A DNA stretch of 64,000 bases from Litchfieldella rifensis (GCF_042646605.1 NZ_JBHRUG010000009.1:186001-250000), one strand, 5' to 3'. Shown: positions 30,150-39,824, counted from the first letter of the stretch. Translations and numbers: made by a program. Notes: generated by a model from the sequence alone, not told the origin.

Positions 30150-31877
30150 TCACTCCTGCAACACATAGGTACCGGGAGCATCGCCCAAGGGAGGGTAGTG
30201 TGTTGAGCCCAACTCGGGAGGAGATGTCTTGGGCCCCGAATGGTCCGCCAGCCAGGCCTGCCAGGCCGGCCACCATGAACCCTGGTTGACCGGGGTGCGC
30301 GCCAGCCAGAGGTCGGGATCCACATAGGCATCGTGGCCGTGCATCGTGCTCATGCGGTAGTGCCGCCTCGTTCGCTCCGGGGGGCTGACGATACCGGCGT
30401 TGTGTCCGCCACTGGTGAGCAGGAAGGTCAGCTCATCCGTATCGGCCAGCAAGTGGATCTTGTAGATGGAGCGCCATGGCGCCACATGGTCCCGTTCGGT
30501 ACCCACGGCAAAGATGGGCACCCGGATAGCGTTTATCGCGACCGGCTTGTTGTCGACCGAAAAGCGCCCTTCGGCGAAGTCGTTGTTCAGGAACAACCGC
30601 CGCAGGTACTCCGAATGCATGCGATACGGCATCCGGGTGGCATCGGCATTCCAGGCCATGAGGTCGTTCATGGGCTGGCGCTCTCCCAACAAATAGCTGT
30701 TGACCATGCGTGACCAGATCAGGTCGTTCGAACGCAGCAATTGAAAGGCCCCGGCCATCTGTTTCGTGTCGAGTACTCCCTGTGACCACATCACGTCTTC
30801 CAGGAAAGCGAGCTGCTTGTCATCGATGAACAGCATCAGTTCCCCGGCCTCACGGAAATCGGTCTGGGCGGCGAACATGGTGAGGGAGGCCAGGCGTTCG
30901 TCGCCATCCCGTGCCATGGCGGCTGCCGCAATGGCGAGCAGGGTGCCGCCGAGACAGTACCCCACGGCATGGACCTTCGAATCGGGCACCACCTCGCCGA
31001 TCACCTCCAGGCTATCCATGATGCCTTGGCGACGATAGTCGTCCAGCTCCAGGTTGCGGTCCTCGCCCGTGGGATTGCGCCAGGAAATCATGAACACGGT
31101 ATGTCCCTGATCCACCAGATACTTGACCAGGGAATTGGGCGGTGAAAGGTCCAGGATGTAGTGCTTCATGATCCAGGCCGGGATGATCAACACGGGCTCC
31201 GCATGGACTTGCGACGTCGTGGGAGCATACTGGATCAGCTCCATCAAGTGATTGCGAAAGACCACCTTCCCCGGCGTGATGCCGACATTGTCGCCCACGA
31301 CGTAGTCCTCGGCCCCGGCGGGTTTCTTGCCGAGCATGTTGCGCTGCCAGTCATCGACAAGGTGATGCCAGCCCTGGATCAGGTTGGTACCGCCACTATT
31401 GACGGTCTTGCCCAGTACCTGGGGATTGGTGAGCAGAAAGTTCGACGGGGCCCACATGTCCAGCCACTGTCGCGCGCCGAACTCGAGCGCCTGCTCATGA
31501 TGGGGGGACAACCCGCGCAAGCCGGTGGTGGCATTGAACCACCACTGCTGGTGCAGCAGAAATCCCTGATAGATGACGTTATAGGGAAACAATTGCCAGG
31601 ACTCGTGCCGGAAACGACGGTCCTGCGGCAGAGGCTCGATGCAAGGCTCGGCGTCGGGTTCGAAGGCCGATCGCGCCGTCCAGGCGGATAACCGGAACTG
31701 CTTCTTGAGGGCCTTCTGGATCAGCGACATCTGCTTGCCCGGCGACACGGCGAGGCTGGAGAGCCAGTCCACATAGGTCAGCATGACCGCCGCCGGTGAA
31801 ATGTTATTCGTCAGCTGCGCCAGCGATGCCCGTATCATGCGGTCGGCATTCTCGTTCTGGCCATCGTCCAGGAACAT
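30150..31877 (-). CDS. phaC: Poly(3-hydroxyalkanoate) synthase, class I type
   Basis: A 575-residue polymerase for PHA granules. The lipase-like box GYCLGG (306-311, Cys308), Asp in GTERDHVAPW and His in GGHNAGIVSPP form the triad. The N-terminal region (LFPYNVIYQGFLLHQQWW) is the usual PhaC N-domain. It starts 19 bases after the stop of an ftsH paralogue, so the two form an operon. No phaA, phaB, phaP or phaR is nearby, which suggests a secondary synthase. Confidence 0.9.
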   Translation of the reverse strand: MFLDDGQNENADRMIRASLAQLTNNISPAAVMLTYVDWLSSLAVSPGKQMSLIQKALKKQFRLSAWTARSAFEPDAEPCIEPLPQDRRFRHESWQLFPYNVIYQGFLLHQQWWFNATTGLRGLSPHHEQALEFGARQWLDMWAPSNFLLTNPQVLGKTVNSGGTNLIQGWHHLVDDWQRNMLGKKPAGAEDYVVGDNVGITPGKVVFRNHLMELIQYAPTTSQVHAEPVLIIPAWIMKHYILDLSPPNSLVKYLVDQGHTVFMISWRNPTGEDRNLELDDYRRQGIMDSLEVIGEVVPDSKVHAVGYCLGGTLLAIAAAAMARDGDERLASLTMFAAQTDFREAGELMLFIDDKQLAFLEDVMWSQGVLDTKQMAGAFQLLRSNDLIWSRMVNSYLLGERQPMNDLMAWNADATRMPYRMHSEYLRRLFLNNDFAEGRFSVDNKPVAINAIRVPIFAVGTERDHVAPWRSIYKIHLLADTDELTFLLTSGGHNAGIVSPPERTRRHYRMSTMHGHDAYVDPDLWLARTPVNQGSWWPAWQAWLADHSGPKTSPPELGSTHYPPLGDAPGTYVLQE

Positions 31878-31896
31878 CTCGCTGTCCTCCCTATCC

Positions 31897-33897
31897 CTAT
31901 GGCTGGTGGTCGACTTCGCCCGCGCTGGATGATGGTGTCACGGTCGTCTCCGTGTTGCGGGGCACCTGATCCCCGTCATCGGCTCCTTCACTGGCCAGCG
32001 AAAGGCGCGACGGTTCAGCGCCTTCGGGATGGGGCAGGATGGGGGGAAATTCCTCGGCCGTGAGCGTCTCGCGCTCGAGCAGCAGGGTGGCCCCGGCATG
32101 CAGGTCCGCCAGACGTTCTCCGAGAGTTTGCGTGGCTCGTGTGAAGGCCTCGTCGACGAGCTTGAGTACGGCGAGGTCGATTTCCCGCGCTGTGGCCTCG
32201 GAATACTGCTTGGGACGGGCGACGCCGTAGACATCGCCCAGGAAGGCTTGTCGCTCCTCCTCGTAGACGACCTGGACATCGCCATCCGCCATGCCGAACT
32301 GGGTGACCATACGCCGGGCGATATCGGTGACCTTGGTCAGGTCGTCGGCGGCGCCGGTGGATACCTCCTCGAAGATCAGCCTCTCGGCGGCCCGTCCGCC
32401 CATCAGTACGGCCATGCGGTTCTTGAGGTCCGCGGTGGTTTGCAGGAAACGATCTTCCGTCGGCCGCTGGATGGTGTAGCCCAGTGCTCCCACACCGCGC
32501 GGAATGATCGACACCTTGTGCACCGGATCCATGCCCGGCAGCGAGGCGGCGACCAGGGCATGCCCCATCTCGTGATAGGCCACCACCTTGCGCTCCTGGG
32601 GGTTGAGCAGCCGGCTCTTCTTTTCCAGCCCGGCCACGATGCGCTCGATGGCATTGGTGAAGTCCGTCATGCCGACCGTCTCGGCGTCGCGCCGCGTGGC
32701 CAGCAGCGCCGCCTCGTTGACCAGGTTGGCGAGATCGGCTCCGGTGAAGCCTGGGGTCAGCGAGGCGATGTGGTCCAGGTCGACATCGGGGGCGAGCTGG
32801 CTGATCCTGCCGATATGCACCTTGAGAATGGCGATGCGCCCTTGGCGCTCGGGCCGGTCGACCAGCACCTGGCGGTCGAAACGTCCCGCGCGCAGCAGTG
32901 CCGGATCCAGGATCTCCGGCCGGTTGGTGGCCGCGAGCAACACGATGCCCGACGAGGGATCGAAGCCATCGAGTTCGGTCAGCAATTGGTTGAGGGTCTG
33001 CTCCTTCTCATCGTGCCCGCCGCCGGGCATGCCGGCGCCACGTGCCCGGCCCAAGGCGTCCAGTTCGTCGATAAAGATGATGCATGGCTTGGCCTTGGCA
33101 GCCTGCTCGAACAGGTCCCGGACCCGGGCGGCGCCGACACCGACGAACATCTCGACGAATTCCGAGCCTGAAATGGAGAAGAATGGCACCCCGGCTTCCC
33201 CCGCCACGGCACGGGCCAGCAGCGTCTTGCCGGTACCCGGCGGGCCGACCAGTAGGATGCCCTTGGGAATCCGTGCTCCGAGTCGGCCATAGCGCTGCGG
33301 ATCGCGCAGGAACTCCACGACTTCCTGAAGCTCGCGCTTGGCTTCGTCGACACCGGCGACATCGTCGAACGTCACCTTGGTGGCGGTCTCCACGTATACC
33401 TTGGCCTTGGACTTGCCCAGCGTCATCATGCCGCCCAGTCCCGAGCCGCTGGTCATGCGGCGAATCAGGAAGGACCAGATCACGAAGAAGATCAGGATCG
33501 GCAGCACCCAGGACAGGATGGTGGCGAAGAAGGTGTTCTCTACGCTGCCGTCGTAGGCGACATCGTAGCGTGCCAGCTCCTCGGCCAGGCCGGGATCGAT
33601 GCGATTGGTGGTGAAGGCGGTGCGCCCATCGGGTTGTGGCGACGTGAAGGTGCCGGTAATGCGCTCGGTGCCGACCTTGACCTCGGCGATCCGGCCAGCC
33701 TCCAGCAGCCGGGTAAATTCCGAATAAGGGATCGGTTCGACGGAGTGCCAGCTGTGATAGGCATTCTGAAACGCCATGAACAACAGAACGGCAGCGAACA
33801 CGTACAGCACATTGAACTGATGCTTCTTGTCCACGGGAGACCTCGCACTCGGTGTCATCGAGGGAACGAGCCGCGCAAGCGGGGCAGGCCACTTCAT
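31897..33897 (-). CDS. ftsH: FtsH-family membrane AAA+ zinc protease (paralogue)
   Basis: A 666-residue protease. Two membrane helices (about 28-46 and 125-147) flank a periplasmic domain; the AAA+ module has Walker A GPPGTGKT (218-225), Walker B CIIFIDELD and the second region of homology (ATNRPEILDPALLRAGRFDR); zinc motif HEMGH lies at 442-446. The gene pairs with phaC instead of rlmE, the usual neighbour of housekeeping ftsH, so it is probably an accessory copy. The C-terminal tail is acidic and Ser/Thr-rich. The start at 33897 has GGAAC upstream. Confidence 0.92.
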   Translation of the reverse strand: MKWPAPLARLVPSMTPSARSPVDKKHQFNVLYVFAAVLLFMAFQNAYHSWHSVEPIPYSEFTRLLEAGRIAEVKVGTERITGTFTSPQPDGRTAFTTNRIDPGLAEELARYDVAYDGSVENTFFATILSWVLPILIFFVIWSFLIRRMTSGSGLGGMMTLGKSKAKVYVETATKVTFDDVAGVDEAKRELQEVVEFLRDPQRYGRLGARIPKGILLVGPPGTGKTLLARAVAGEAGVPFFSISGSEFVEMFVGVGAARVRDLFEQAAKAKPCIIFIDELDALGRARGAGMPGGGHDEKEQTLNQLLTELDGFDPSSGIVLLAATNRPEILDPALLRAGRFDRQVLVDRPERQGRIAILKVHIGRISQLAPDVDLDHIASLTPGFTGADLANLVNEAALLATRRDAETVGMTDFTNAIERIVAGLEKKSRLLNPQERKVVAYHEMGHALVAASLPGMDPVHKVSIIPRGVGALGYTIQRPTEDRFLQTTADLKNRMAVLMGGRAAERLIFEEVSTGAADDLTKVTDIARRMVTQFGMADGDVQVVYEEERQAFLGDVYGVARPKQYSEATAREIDLAVLKLVDEAFTRATQTLGERLADLHAGATLLLERETLTAEEFPPILPHPEGAEPSRLSLASEGADDGDQVPRNTETTVTPSSSAGEVDHQP

Positions 33898-33991
33898 TCA
33901 GTGGTTCCGTTACTTTAGCCCAGGAATGGCGAGGCATGACTTGCGCCACATCAAGGAAAGTCGGCGTAAGTCTTGTCGGGGGATAGTGTTT

Positions 33992-35395
33992 TCACTGCGT
34001 CTCAGACGGGGAGTAGGTGTAGCGTCCTGAAGGGTCTTCCTCGGTGGCACGTTCGAGTGTGGTGCGAATGCGTTCGACACCCAGTCGCGCGAGCATTGCC
34101 CAGGGACCGAGCGCGAAATTCAGCCCCAGGCGCATGGCAGTATCCATGTCGTCGGCGCTGGCGATGCCTTCGTTCAAGGCGAAGCGGGCCTCGTTGATCA
34201 GCATGGCGGCGACGCGCAGCACGATCAGCCCCGGCCGATCGGCGACCTCGACAAGGTGCACGCCCCGGCCGGCGGCGGCCTTTACCAAGCGCTCTCGATC
34301 GGCTGAATCGACGCCGTGGGTGGCGAAGGCCAGGGTGGTCGGTCGGTCGTTGGCCCAGGGACACAAGGCCGTATCGAGGACGGCCACCGGCTGCCCCAGC
34401 TCAGCGGCGAGTTCGGTCGCGGTGCGGCCATCGGTGACCTGGTACTGTCCCGGCACCTCGGCCTGCAGGTCGGCGATCAGCGCCTCGGGTCCGGTCACGC
34501 CGGCCGGTGTGGTGTTGTCCGCTGCGCCAGTGTGGTCGTCACTGTCATAGCGATAGAACCCCACGCCGCTCTTGCGTCCCAACTGGCCGGCCGCGACCTT
34601 ATCGGCCACCAGCGGTGACGGACGAAAGCGGGGATGGTGGTCGAAGGCCTGCCAGACGGTCTCGGTGGCACGCAGGTTGATATCGAGCCCCACCAGATCG
34701 ATCAGCTCGAACGGGCCGAGCGGAAAGCCGCCGCCACTCTTCAGGCAGGCGTCGATGGTCGCTGCCGCGGCGGCCCCATGTTCCAGCAACCACAGCGCCT
34801 CGCTGTAGAAGGGCCGCGCGCAGCGGTTGACGATGAAGCCGGGACTGTCGCTGACGGCGACGGGGGTCTTGCCCAGCGAGCGGGCGAAGTCGTGCAGTGC
34901 CCGTTGTGTGGTCTGCGCCGTGGCGTCAGCGCTGACCACTTCGACCAGCTTCATCGCGGTGGGCGGGTTGAAGAAGTGCAGGCCGGCAAAGCGCTGAGGG
35001 GTGTGCAGCTCGGCGGCGATCTCGCCGACCGATAGCGACGAGGTATTGGTACACAGTAGGGCATCGGCGCGGCAGAGCGTCTCCAGTTCGGCGAACAGGG
35101 CACGCTTGACGGCAAGATCCTCGACGATCGCCTCCACCACCAGGTCGGCCTCGCTGAGCTCCGCGAGCGAGTCGGCCACGCTGACGCGGGAAAGCGCCGC
35201 GTCGGCGTCCCCGGTCGTCATTCGCCCCTTGGCGACCCGTCTGTCCAGCGCCTGGGCGATCCGCTGCCGCGCGCGCTCGGCGGCGCCGTCCTGCACGTCG
35301 TAGAGCCAGGTGGTGTAACCCTGCTGGGCACAGAGCTGGGCGATGCCTTGGCCCATGGTGCCGGCGCCGATGACGGCAATGTTGGCGATCGGCAT
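33992..35395 (-). CDS. 3-hydroxyacyl-CoA dehydrogenase (PaaH/PaaC-like)
   Basis: A 467-residue NAD-dependent enzyme with the Rossmann start IANIAVIGAGTMGQGIAQ. The catalytic segment (NTSSLSVGEIAAELHTPQRFAGLHFFNP) and two C-terminal 3HCDH domains (GFIVNR...PLGPFELIDLVGLD; GLIVLRVAAMLINEAR...GLNFALGP) follow, like the 3-hydroxyadipyl-CoA dehydrogenases of phenylacetate breakdown. It lies in an operon with an enoyl-CoA hydratase and divergent from the anthranilate-type cluster, where it would catalyse a late beta-oxidation step. The ATG at 35395 has GGAG at 7 bases; an ATG two codons earlier is also possible. Confidence 0.9.
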   Translation of the reverse strand: MPIANIAVIGAGTMGQGIAQLCAQQGYTTWLYDVQDGAAERARQRIAQALDRRVAKGRMTTGDADAALSRVSVADSLAELSEADLVVEAIVEDLAVKRALFAELETLCRADALLCTNTSSLSVGEIAAELHTPQRFAGLHFFNPPTAMKLVEVVSADATAQTTQRALHDFARSLGKTPVAVSDSPGFIVNRCARPFYSEALWLLEHGAAAAATIDACLKSGGGFPLGPFELIDLVGLDINLRATETVWQAFDHHPRFRPSPLVADKVAAGQLGRKSGVGFYRYDSDDHTGAADNTTPAGVTGPEALIADLQAEVPGQYQVTDGRTATELAAELGQPVAVLDTALCPWANDRPTTLAFATHGVDSADRERLVKAAAGRGVHLVEVADRPGLIVLRVAAMLINEARFALNEGIASADDMDTAMRLGLNFALGPWAMLARLGVERIRTTLERATEEDPSGRYTYSPSETQ

Positions 35396-35397
35396 GG

Positions 35398-36168
35398 TCA
35401 TGCTCCGCGAAAGGTCGGTGAGCGCTTGTCGCGAAAGGCGGCGATACCCTCCGCCTTGTCGTCGGTGGCGAGCAGCAGTTCGAAGGAGCGGCGTCCCAGC
35501 TCGAAGGCGGCCTGATGCGGGGTTTCGGTGGCCGCCAGCACCGCCTGCTTGGCGAGCCGCTGGGCCAGTGGCGGCCCTTTGGCGAGCAAGGCCGCGGTGG
35601 CCAGTGCCGTGTCCAGCGCTTCGCCATGGGCACAGCATTGCGAGGCCAGCCCCCAGTCGTGGGCCTCACGGCCCGTGATGCGCTCGCCGGTAAGCACCAG
35701 GTGCATGGCGCGTGCCTTGCCCAGGGTGATGGCCAGGCGCTGCAGGCCGCCGGCACCGGGAATCAGTCCCAGTCGAATCTCCGGCTGGCCCAGTTGGGCA
35801 TCGTCGGCGACCACCAGCAGGTCGGCACACAGTGCCAGCTCGCAGCCGCCCCCCAGGCAGTAGCCCTCCACGGCGGCGATCAACGGCTTGGGAAAGCGCT
35901 GTATGCGCTGCCAGTGGCCTAGACGAGGATCGCCCGGGCCGTCGCCGGCGGATCGTTCGGCCAACTCGTTGATGTCGGCGCCCGCGGCGAAGTGGTCATC
36001 CGCACCATGGATCACCACGCAGCGTACCGTCTCGTCTTGTGCGGCCTGGTCGAGAGTATCGGCCAGTGCCGCGAGTAAGTCGCTGTTCAGTGCGTTGCGC
36101 ACCGCGGGCCGGTTGAGGGTGAGTCTAACCACTCCCGCATCGTGCCGGGTCTCGAGAAGATCGGTCAT
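35398..36168 (-). CDS. Enoyl-CoA hydratase/isomerase
   Basis: A 256-residue crotonase: oxyanion-hole segments HFAAGADINEL and YCLGGGCELALCADLLV, catalytic Glu region QPEIRLGLIPGAGGLQRL. It is the first gene of the leftward operon opening at the divergent promoter with the 26-bp palindrome, and is coupled to the dehydrogenase by overlap or near-overlap. It is expected to hydrate the unsaturated dicarboxyl-CoA intermediate of the pathway. Confidence 0.92.
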   Translation of the reverse strand: MTDLLETRHDAGVVRLTLNRPAVRNALNSDLLAALADTLDQAAQDETVRCVVIHGADDHFAAGADINELAERSAGDGPGDPRLGHWQRIQRFPKPLIAAVEGYCLGGGCELALCADLLVVADDAQLGQPEIRLGLIPGAGGLQRLAITLGKARAMHLVLTGERITGREAHDWGLASQCCAHGEALDTALATAALLAKGPPLAQRLAKQAVLAATETPHQAAFELGRRSFELLLATDDKAEGIAAFRDKRSPTFRGA

Positions 36169-36234
36169 GGGCCACCTCGGCGCCGGATAGGTTCAGGTGG
36201 ATATGTCTCGAGCGTATGGCGCGAAATCTGAATG

Positions 36235-36260
36235 TTCAAGCTTAAAATTTTAAGCTTGAA
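36235..36260. promoter_or_regulatory. 26-bp perfect palindrome, probable MarR operator
   Basis: TTCAAGCTTAAAA is followed directly by its exact reverse complement. It sits in the 147-base gap between the divergent enoyl-CoA hydratase and monooxygenase genes, about 55 bases before the latter's start. A MarR regulator is encoded in the rightward operon. MarR dimers bind AT-rich palindromes of about this size, and aryl-CoA thioesters are common inducers. Confidence 0.75.
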
Positions 36261-36315
36261 GTATTCTGGAAGAGCGCCTAGCTTGAGTCATAATGCAACC
36301 ATCGAGTGATTCGCG

Positions 36316-38601
36316 ATGAGGATAGCCTGTCTCGGCGGCGGTCCCGCTGGCCTTTATTTCGCCATCAGCATGAAACGGCGCGACCCGTCTCATGAGATCG
36401 TGGTGATCGAGCGCAACCGCCCGGACGATACCTTCGGTTGGGGTGTGGTGCTCTCGGACGAGACGCTCGACAACCTGGCGCGCAACGATACCGCCAGCGC
36501 CGAGCGTATTCGCGAGCACTTCGCCTACTGGGACGACATCGCCGTGATCCACCGGGGGGTGAAGACGGTCTCCACCGGCCACGGTTTTTGTGGTATCGGA
36601 CGCCGACAACTACTGATCCTGCTGCAACAGCGGGCCCGCGAGCTGGGCGTGGAGCTGCGCTTCGAGACGCCCATCGAAGAGGACGACATCGACGCCTACC
36701 GTCGCGAATTCGACCTGGTGATCGCCGCCGACGGAATCAATTCGAAGACGCGTGAACGCTATCGGGAACACTTCAAACCCGATATCGACACACGTGCCTG
36801 CAAATTCGTGTGGCTCGGCACTCACCAGACCTTCAACGACGCCTTCACCTTCATCTTCGAGCACACCGAACACGGCTGGGTATGGGCGCACGCCTACCAG
36901 TTCGATGCCGATACCGCGACCTTCATCGTCGAATGCAGTGAGGACACCTGGCGCAGGTTCGGTTTCGGCGAGATGAGCCAGCAGGAATCGATCGCCATCT
37001 GCGAGCGGATCTTCGCCCGCCACCTCGACGGTCATTCGCTGATGAGCAATGCCCGGCATATTCGCGGCTCGGCGTGGATCAATTTCCCGCGCGTGCTGTG
37101 CGAGCGCTGGAGTTTTGAGAACGTGGTGCTGATGGGGGATGCCGCCGCCACCGCGCATTTCTCGATCGGCTCCGGCACCAAGCTGGCGCTGGAGAGCGCC
37201 ATCGCTCTGGCCGACTACCTGCATAGCGAGCCGAACATGGCGGATGCCTTCTCCCGTTACGAAGACGAGCGGCGCCTGGAGGTACTGCGCCTGCAGTCGG
37301 CGGCACGCAACTCCACCGAATGGTTCGAGCAGGTCGAGCGTTACCTGGATTTCGACCCGGTGCAGTTCAACTACTCGCTGCTGACGCGTTCGCAACGCAT
37401 CAGCCACGAGAACCTGCGCCTGCGCGACCCCGAATGGCTGGCCAGTGCCGAACGCTGGTTCCAGGTGCAGGCCGGCAACCCCGGCAGCGACCGCGCTCCG
37501 ATGTTCGCACCCTTCGCACTGCGTGGCCTCAAGCTCGCCAACCGCGTGGTGGTGTCGCCGATGGCGCAGTACAAGGCCGTCGACGGTTGCCCCACCGACT
37601 GGCACTTCGTGCACTACGCCGAGCGCGCCAAGGGCGGCGCTGGTCTGGTCTACATCGAGATGACCTGCGTTAGCCCGGAAGGCCGCATCACTCCGGGCTG
37701 CACCGGCTTCTACGCCCCCGAACACGAGATCGCCTGGAAGCGGCTGTGCGACTTCGTGCACGCCGAAACGCCGGCCAAGCTGTGCGCACAGATCGGCCAC
37801 TCCGGGCCGAAGGGCTCGACCCAGCTCGGCTGGCAGGAGATGGATGCACCGCTGCCGGACGGCAACTGGCCGGTGATGGCCGCCTCCGCCGTGCCTTGGT
37901 CCGAGCGCAATCAGGTGCCCAAGCCCATGGATCGCGACGACATGGACCGCGTCCGAGAGCAGTTCATCGCTGCAGCACGGATGGCCGATCGCGCCGGTTT
38001 CGACATGCTCGAGATCCATGCCGCCCACGGTTACCTGTTGTCGTCGTTCATCTCGCCATTGACCAACCATCGCGACGACGAGTACGGCGGCTCACTGGAC
38101 AACCGTTTGCGCTATCCGCTGGAGGTGTTTCACGCCGTGCGCGAGGCATGGCCCGACGACAAGCCGATCTCGATGCGTATCTCGGCCAACGATTGGGTGG
38201 GCGAGGAAGGCGTGACCCCGGCGGAGGCGGTGGAGATCGCCCGACGTCTCAAGGCAGCCGGTGTCGATATCTGCGACGTTTCAGCGGGGCAGACCTCGAC
38301 CCGTGCGCGGCCGGTATACGGGCGCATGTTCCAGACCCCGTTCTCCGACCGTATCCGTAACGAAATCGGCATGGCGACCATTGCGGTGGGCAATATCTAC
38401 GACGTCGACCACGTCAATTCGATCCTGATGGCCGGGCGTGCCGACCTGGTGTGTCTGGCGCGCCCGCACCTGGCCGATCCCTATTGGACCCTGCATGCCG
38501 CGGCGCGGCTGGGCGATCGCGGCGTGAGCTGGCCGAAGCCCTATCTCGCCGGCCGCGACCAGCTCTACCGGCTGGCCGAACGCAACGAAGGACTCGTCTG
38601 A
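36316..38601 (+). CDS. abmA: 2-aminobenzoyl-CoA (anthraniloyl-CoA) monooxygenase/reductase
   Basis: A 761-residue fusion. Residues 1-390 form an FAD aromatic hydroxylase (GGGPAGLYFAISMKRRD; FGWGVVLSDETLDNL; LMGDAAATAHFSIGSGTKLA). Residues 395-761 form an old-yellow-enzyme reductase (LANRVVVSPMAQYKAVDG; HAAHGYLLSSFISPLTNHRDDEYGG; a C-terminal GRADLVCLARPHLADP). The same fusion in Azoarcus evansii hydroxylates and then reduces 2-aminobenzoyl-CoA; annotation pipelines call it salicylyl-CoA 5-hydroxylase. It is the key ring-dearomatising step. Neighbouring ligase and RidA genes favour the 2-aminobenzoyl substrate. Confidence 0.9.
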   Translation: MRIACLGGGPAGLYFAISMKRRDPSHEIVVIERNRPDDTFGWGVVLSDETLDNLARNDTASAERIREHFAYWDDIAVIHRGVKTVSTGHGFCGIGRRQLLILLQQRARELGVELRFETPIEEDDIDAYRREFDLVIAADGINSKTRERYREHFKPDIDTRACKFVWLGTHQTFNDAFTFIFEHTEHGWVWAHAYQFDADTATFIVECSEDTWRRFGFGEMSQQESIAICERIFARHLDGHSLMSNARHIRGSAWINFPRVLCERWSFENVVLMGDAAATAHFSIGSGTKLALESAIALADYLHSEPNMADAFSRYEDERRLEVLRLQSAARNSTEWFEQVERYLDFDPVQFNYSLLTRSQRISHENLRLRDPEWLASAERWFQVQAGNPGSDRAPMFAPFALRGLKLANRVVVSPMAQYKAVDGCPTDWHFVHYAERAKGGAGLVYIEMTCVSPEGRITPGCTGFYAPEHEIAWKRLCDFVHAETPAKLCAQIGHSGPKGSTQLGWQEMDAPLPDGNWPVMAASAVPWSERNQVPKPMDRDDMDRVREQFIAAARMADRAGFDMLEIHAAHGYLLSSFISPLTNHRDDEYGGSLDNRLRYPLEVFHAVREAWPDDKPISMRISANDWVGEEGVTPAEAVEIARRLKAAGVDICDVSAGQTSTRARPVYGRMFQTPFSDRIRNEIGMATIAVGNIYDVDHVNSILMAGRADLVCLARPHLADPYWTLHAAARLGDRGVSWPKPYLAGRDQLYRLAERNEGLV

Positions 38602-39345
38602 ATGGATACCCTGCACGACAAACGCGTCCTGATCACCGGTGGCGGCTCCGGCATCGGCGCCGACATGGCGCTGGGCTTCGCTGAGGCCGGCGCCCGGGTC
38701 ACCATCGTCGGGCGTCGCCGAGAGGCGTTGGAACAGGTGGCTGGGCAGCACGACAACATCGATGTGCAGGTGGCCGACGTGACCGATGAGGTTGCCATGC
38801 TGGCGCTGTTCGATGCGCTCGATGAGGTCGACGTGGTGATCGCCAACGCCGGTGCCGCCGACAGCGCCCCGCTGGAAAAGACCGACCTCGCCCATTGGCA
38901 GCGAATGCTCGACGTCAATCTCACCGGAACCTACCTGACATTGCGCGAGGGGCTGAAACATCTGTGTCCCGGTGGGCGCCTGCTGGCGGTCGCCTCTACC
39001 GCCGGACTCAAGGGCTACGCCTATGTCGGTGCCTACTGCGCGGCCAAGCACGGCGTGGTCGGGCTGGTCCGGGCGTTGGCCCAGGAGACTGCTCCGCGTG
39101 GCATCACCGTCAACGCGCTGTGTCCTGGTTTCACCGAGACGCCGCTGCTCGAGGCCAGCATCGACAGCATCGTCGACAAGACCGGTCGCACGACTGAGCA
39201 GGTACGAAAGCACTTCACTCGTACCAATCCCTCCGGGCGGTTGGTGCAGCCCGCCGACGTCACCGCCACGGCGTTGTGGCTGTGCGGACCCGGCAGCGAT
39301 GCCATTACCGGCCAGGCGATTTCGATATCGGGAGGCGAGATTTGA
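38602..39345 (+). CDS. Short-chain dehydrogenase/reductase
   Basis: A 247-residue SDR starting immediately after the monooxygenase stop. TGGGSGIGADMALGF is the cofactor motif, IANAG the structural motif, and YVGAYCAAKHG the catalytic Tyr-Lys. In the anthranilate route it would act on the alicyclic keto- or hydroxy-carboxyl-CoA product. Its exact substrate is not known. Confidence 0.9.
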   Translation: MDTLHDKRVLITGGGSGIGADMALGFAEAGARVTIVGRRREALEQVAGQHDNIDVQVADVTDEVAMLALFDALDEVDVVIANAGAADSAPLEKTDLAHWQRMLDVNLTGTYLTLREGLKHLCPGGRLLAVASTAGLKGYAYVGAYCAAKHGVVGLVRALAQETAPRGITVNALCPGFTETPLLEASIDSIVDKTGRTTEQVRKHFTRTNPSGRLVQPADVTATALWLCGPGSDAITGQAISISGGEI

Positions 39346-39824
39346 TGGGAGTCGAGGAGAAAATCCAGGCCATGAGTCCGCAAACCACCAGCAAGGAACG
39401 CCTGCGCCTGTGGCTGCGTATGCTGCGCGTGACGCGCCAGGTCGAGGCCGAATTGCGTGAGAAGTTGCGTGTGCAGTTCGATTCCACCCTGCCGCGTTTC
39501 GATGTGCTGGCCGCGCTGTACCGGCATGTGGAGGGCCTGAAGATGAACGAGCTGTCACGCCAGTTGATGGTCTCCAACGGCAATGTCACCGGCATCGTCA
39601 GCCGCCTGGTGGAGGATGGCTACATCGACCGTATCGCCATCGAGGGCGACCGCCGCGCCACTCGCGTGTGCCTGACCGAACGTGGCCGTGCCGCTTTTGC
39701 CGAGATGGCCGAGGCCCATGAGGCGTGGGTCAGCGAACTGTTCGACGGCGTCACCGAGGAGGACGCCCACCACATGGGCGAACTGCTGCACCGCCTGCCT
39801 GCCGAACCGGGAGCCGCACGATGA
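39345..39824 (+). CDS. MarR-family transcriptional regulator
   Basis: A 159-residue winged-helix regulator. The DNA-binding part is LKMNELSRQLMVSNGNVTGIV followed by the wing DRIAIEGDRRATRVCLTERGR. It overlaps the SDR stop and the next ATG, so it is embedded in the operon it probably controls. The likely site is the palindrome at 36235-36260 and the likely ligand an aryl-CoA. GGAGG precedes the ATG at 39345; an ATG nine codons later is an alternative. Confidence 0.9.
   Translation: MGVEEKIQAMSPQTTSKERLRLWLRMLRVTRQVEAELREKLRVQFDSTLPRFDVLAALYRHVEGLKMNELSRQLMVSNGNVTGIVSRLVEDGYIDRIAIEGDRRATRVCLTERGRAAFAEMAEAHEAWVSELFDGVTEEDAHHMGELLHRLPAEPGAAR

Noticed and set aside
33992..36168. Phenylacetate (paa) operon
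   Set aside because: The hydratase and dehydrogenase resemble paa genes, but no epoxidase (paaABCDE), ring-opening enzyme (paaZ) or phenylacetate-CoA ligase is present; the divergent cluster points to anthranilate instead.
36610..38070. 486-codon minus-strand open frame opposite the monooxygenase/reductase
   Set aside because: Antisense shadow; the plus-strand gene has all catalytic motifs of both fused domains.
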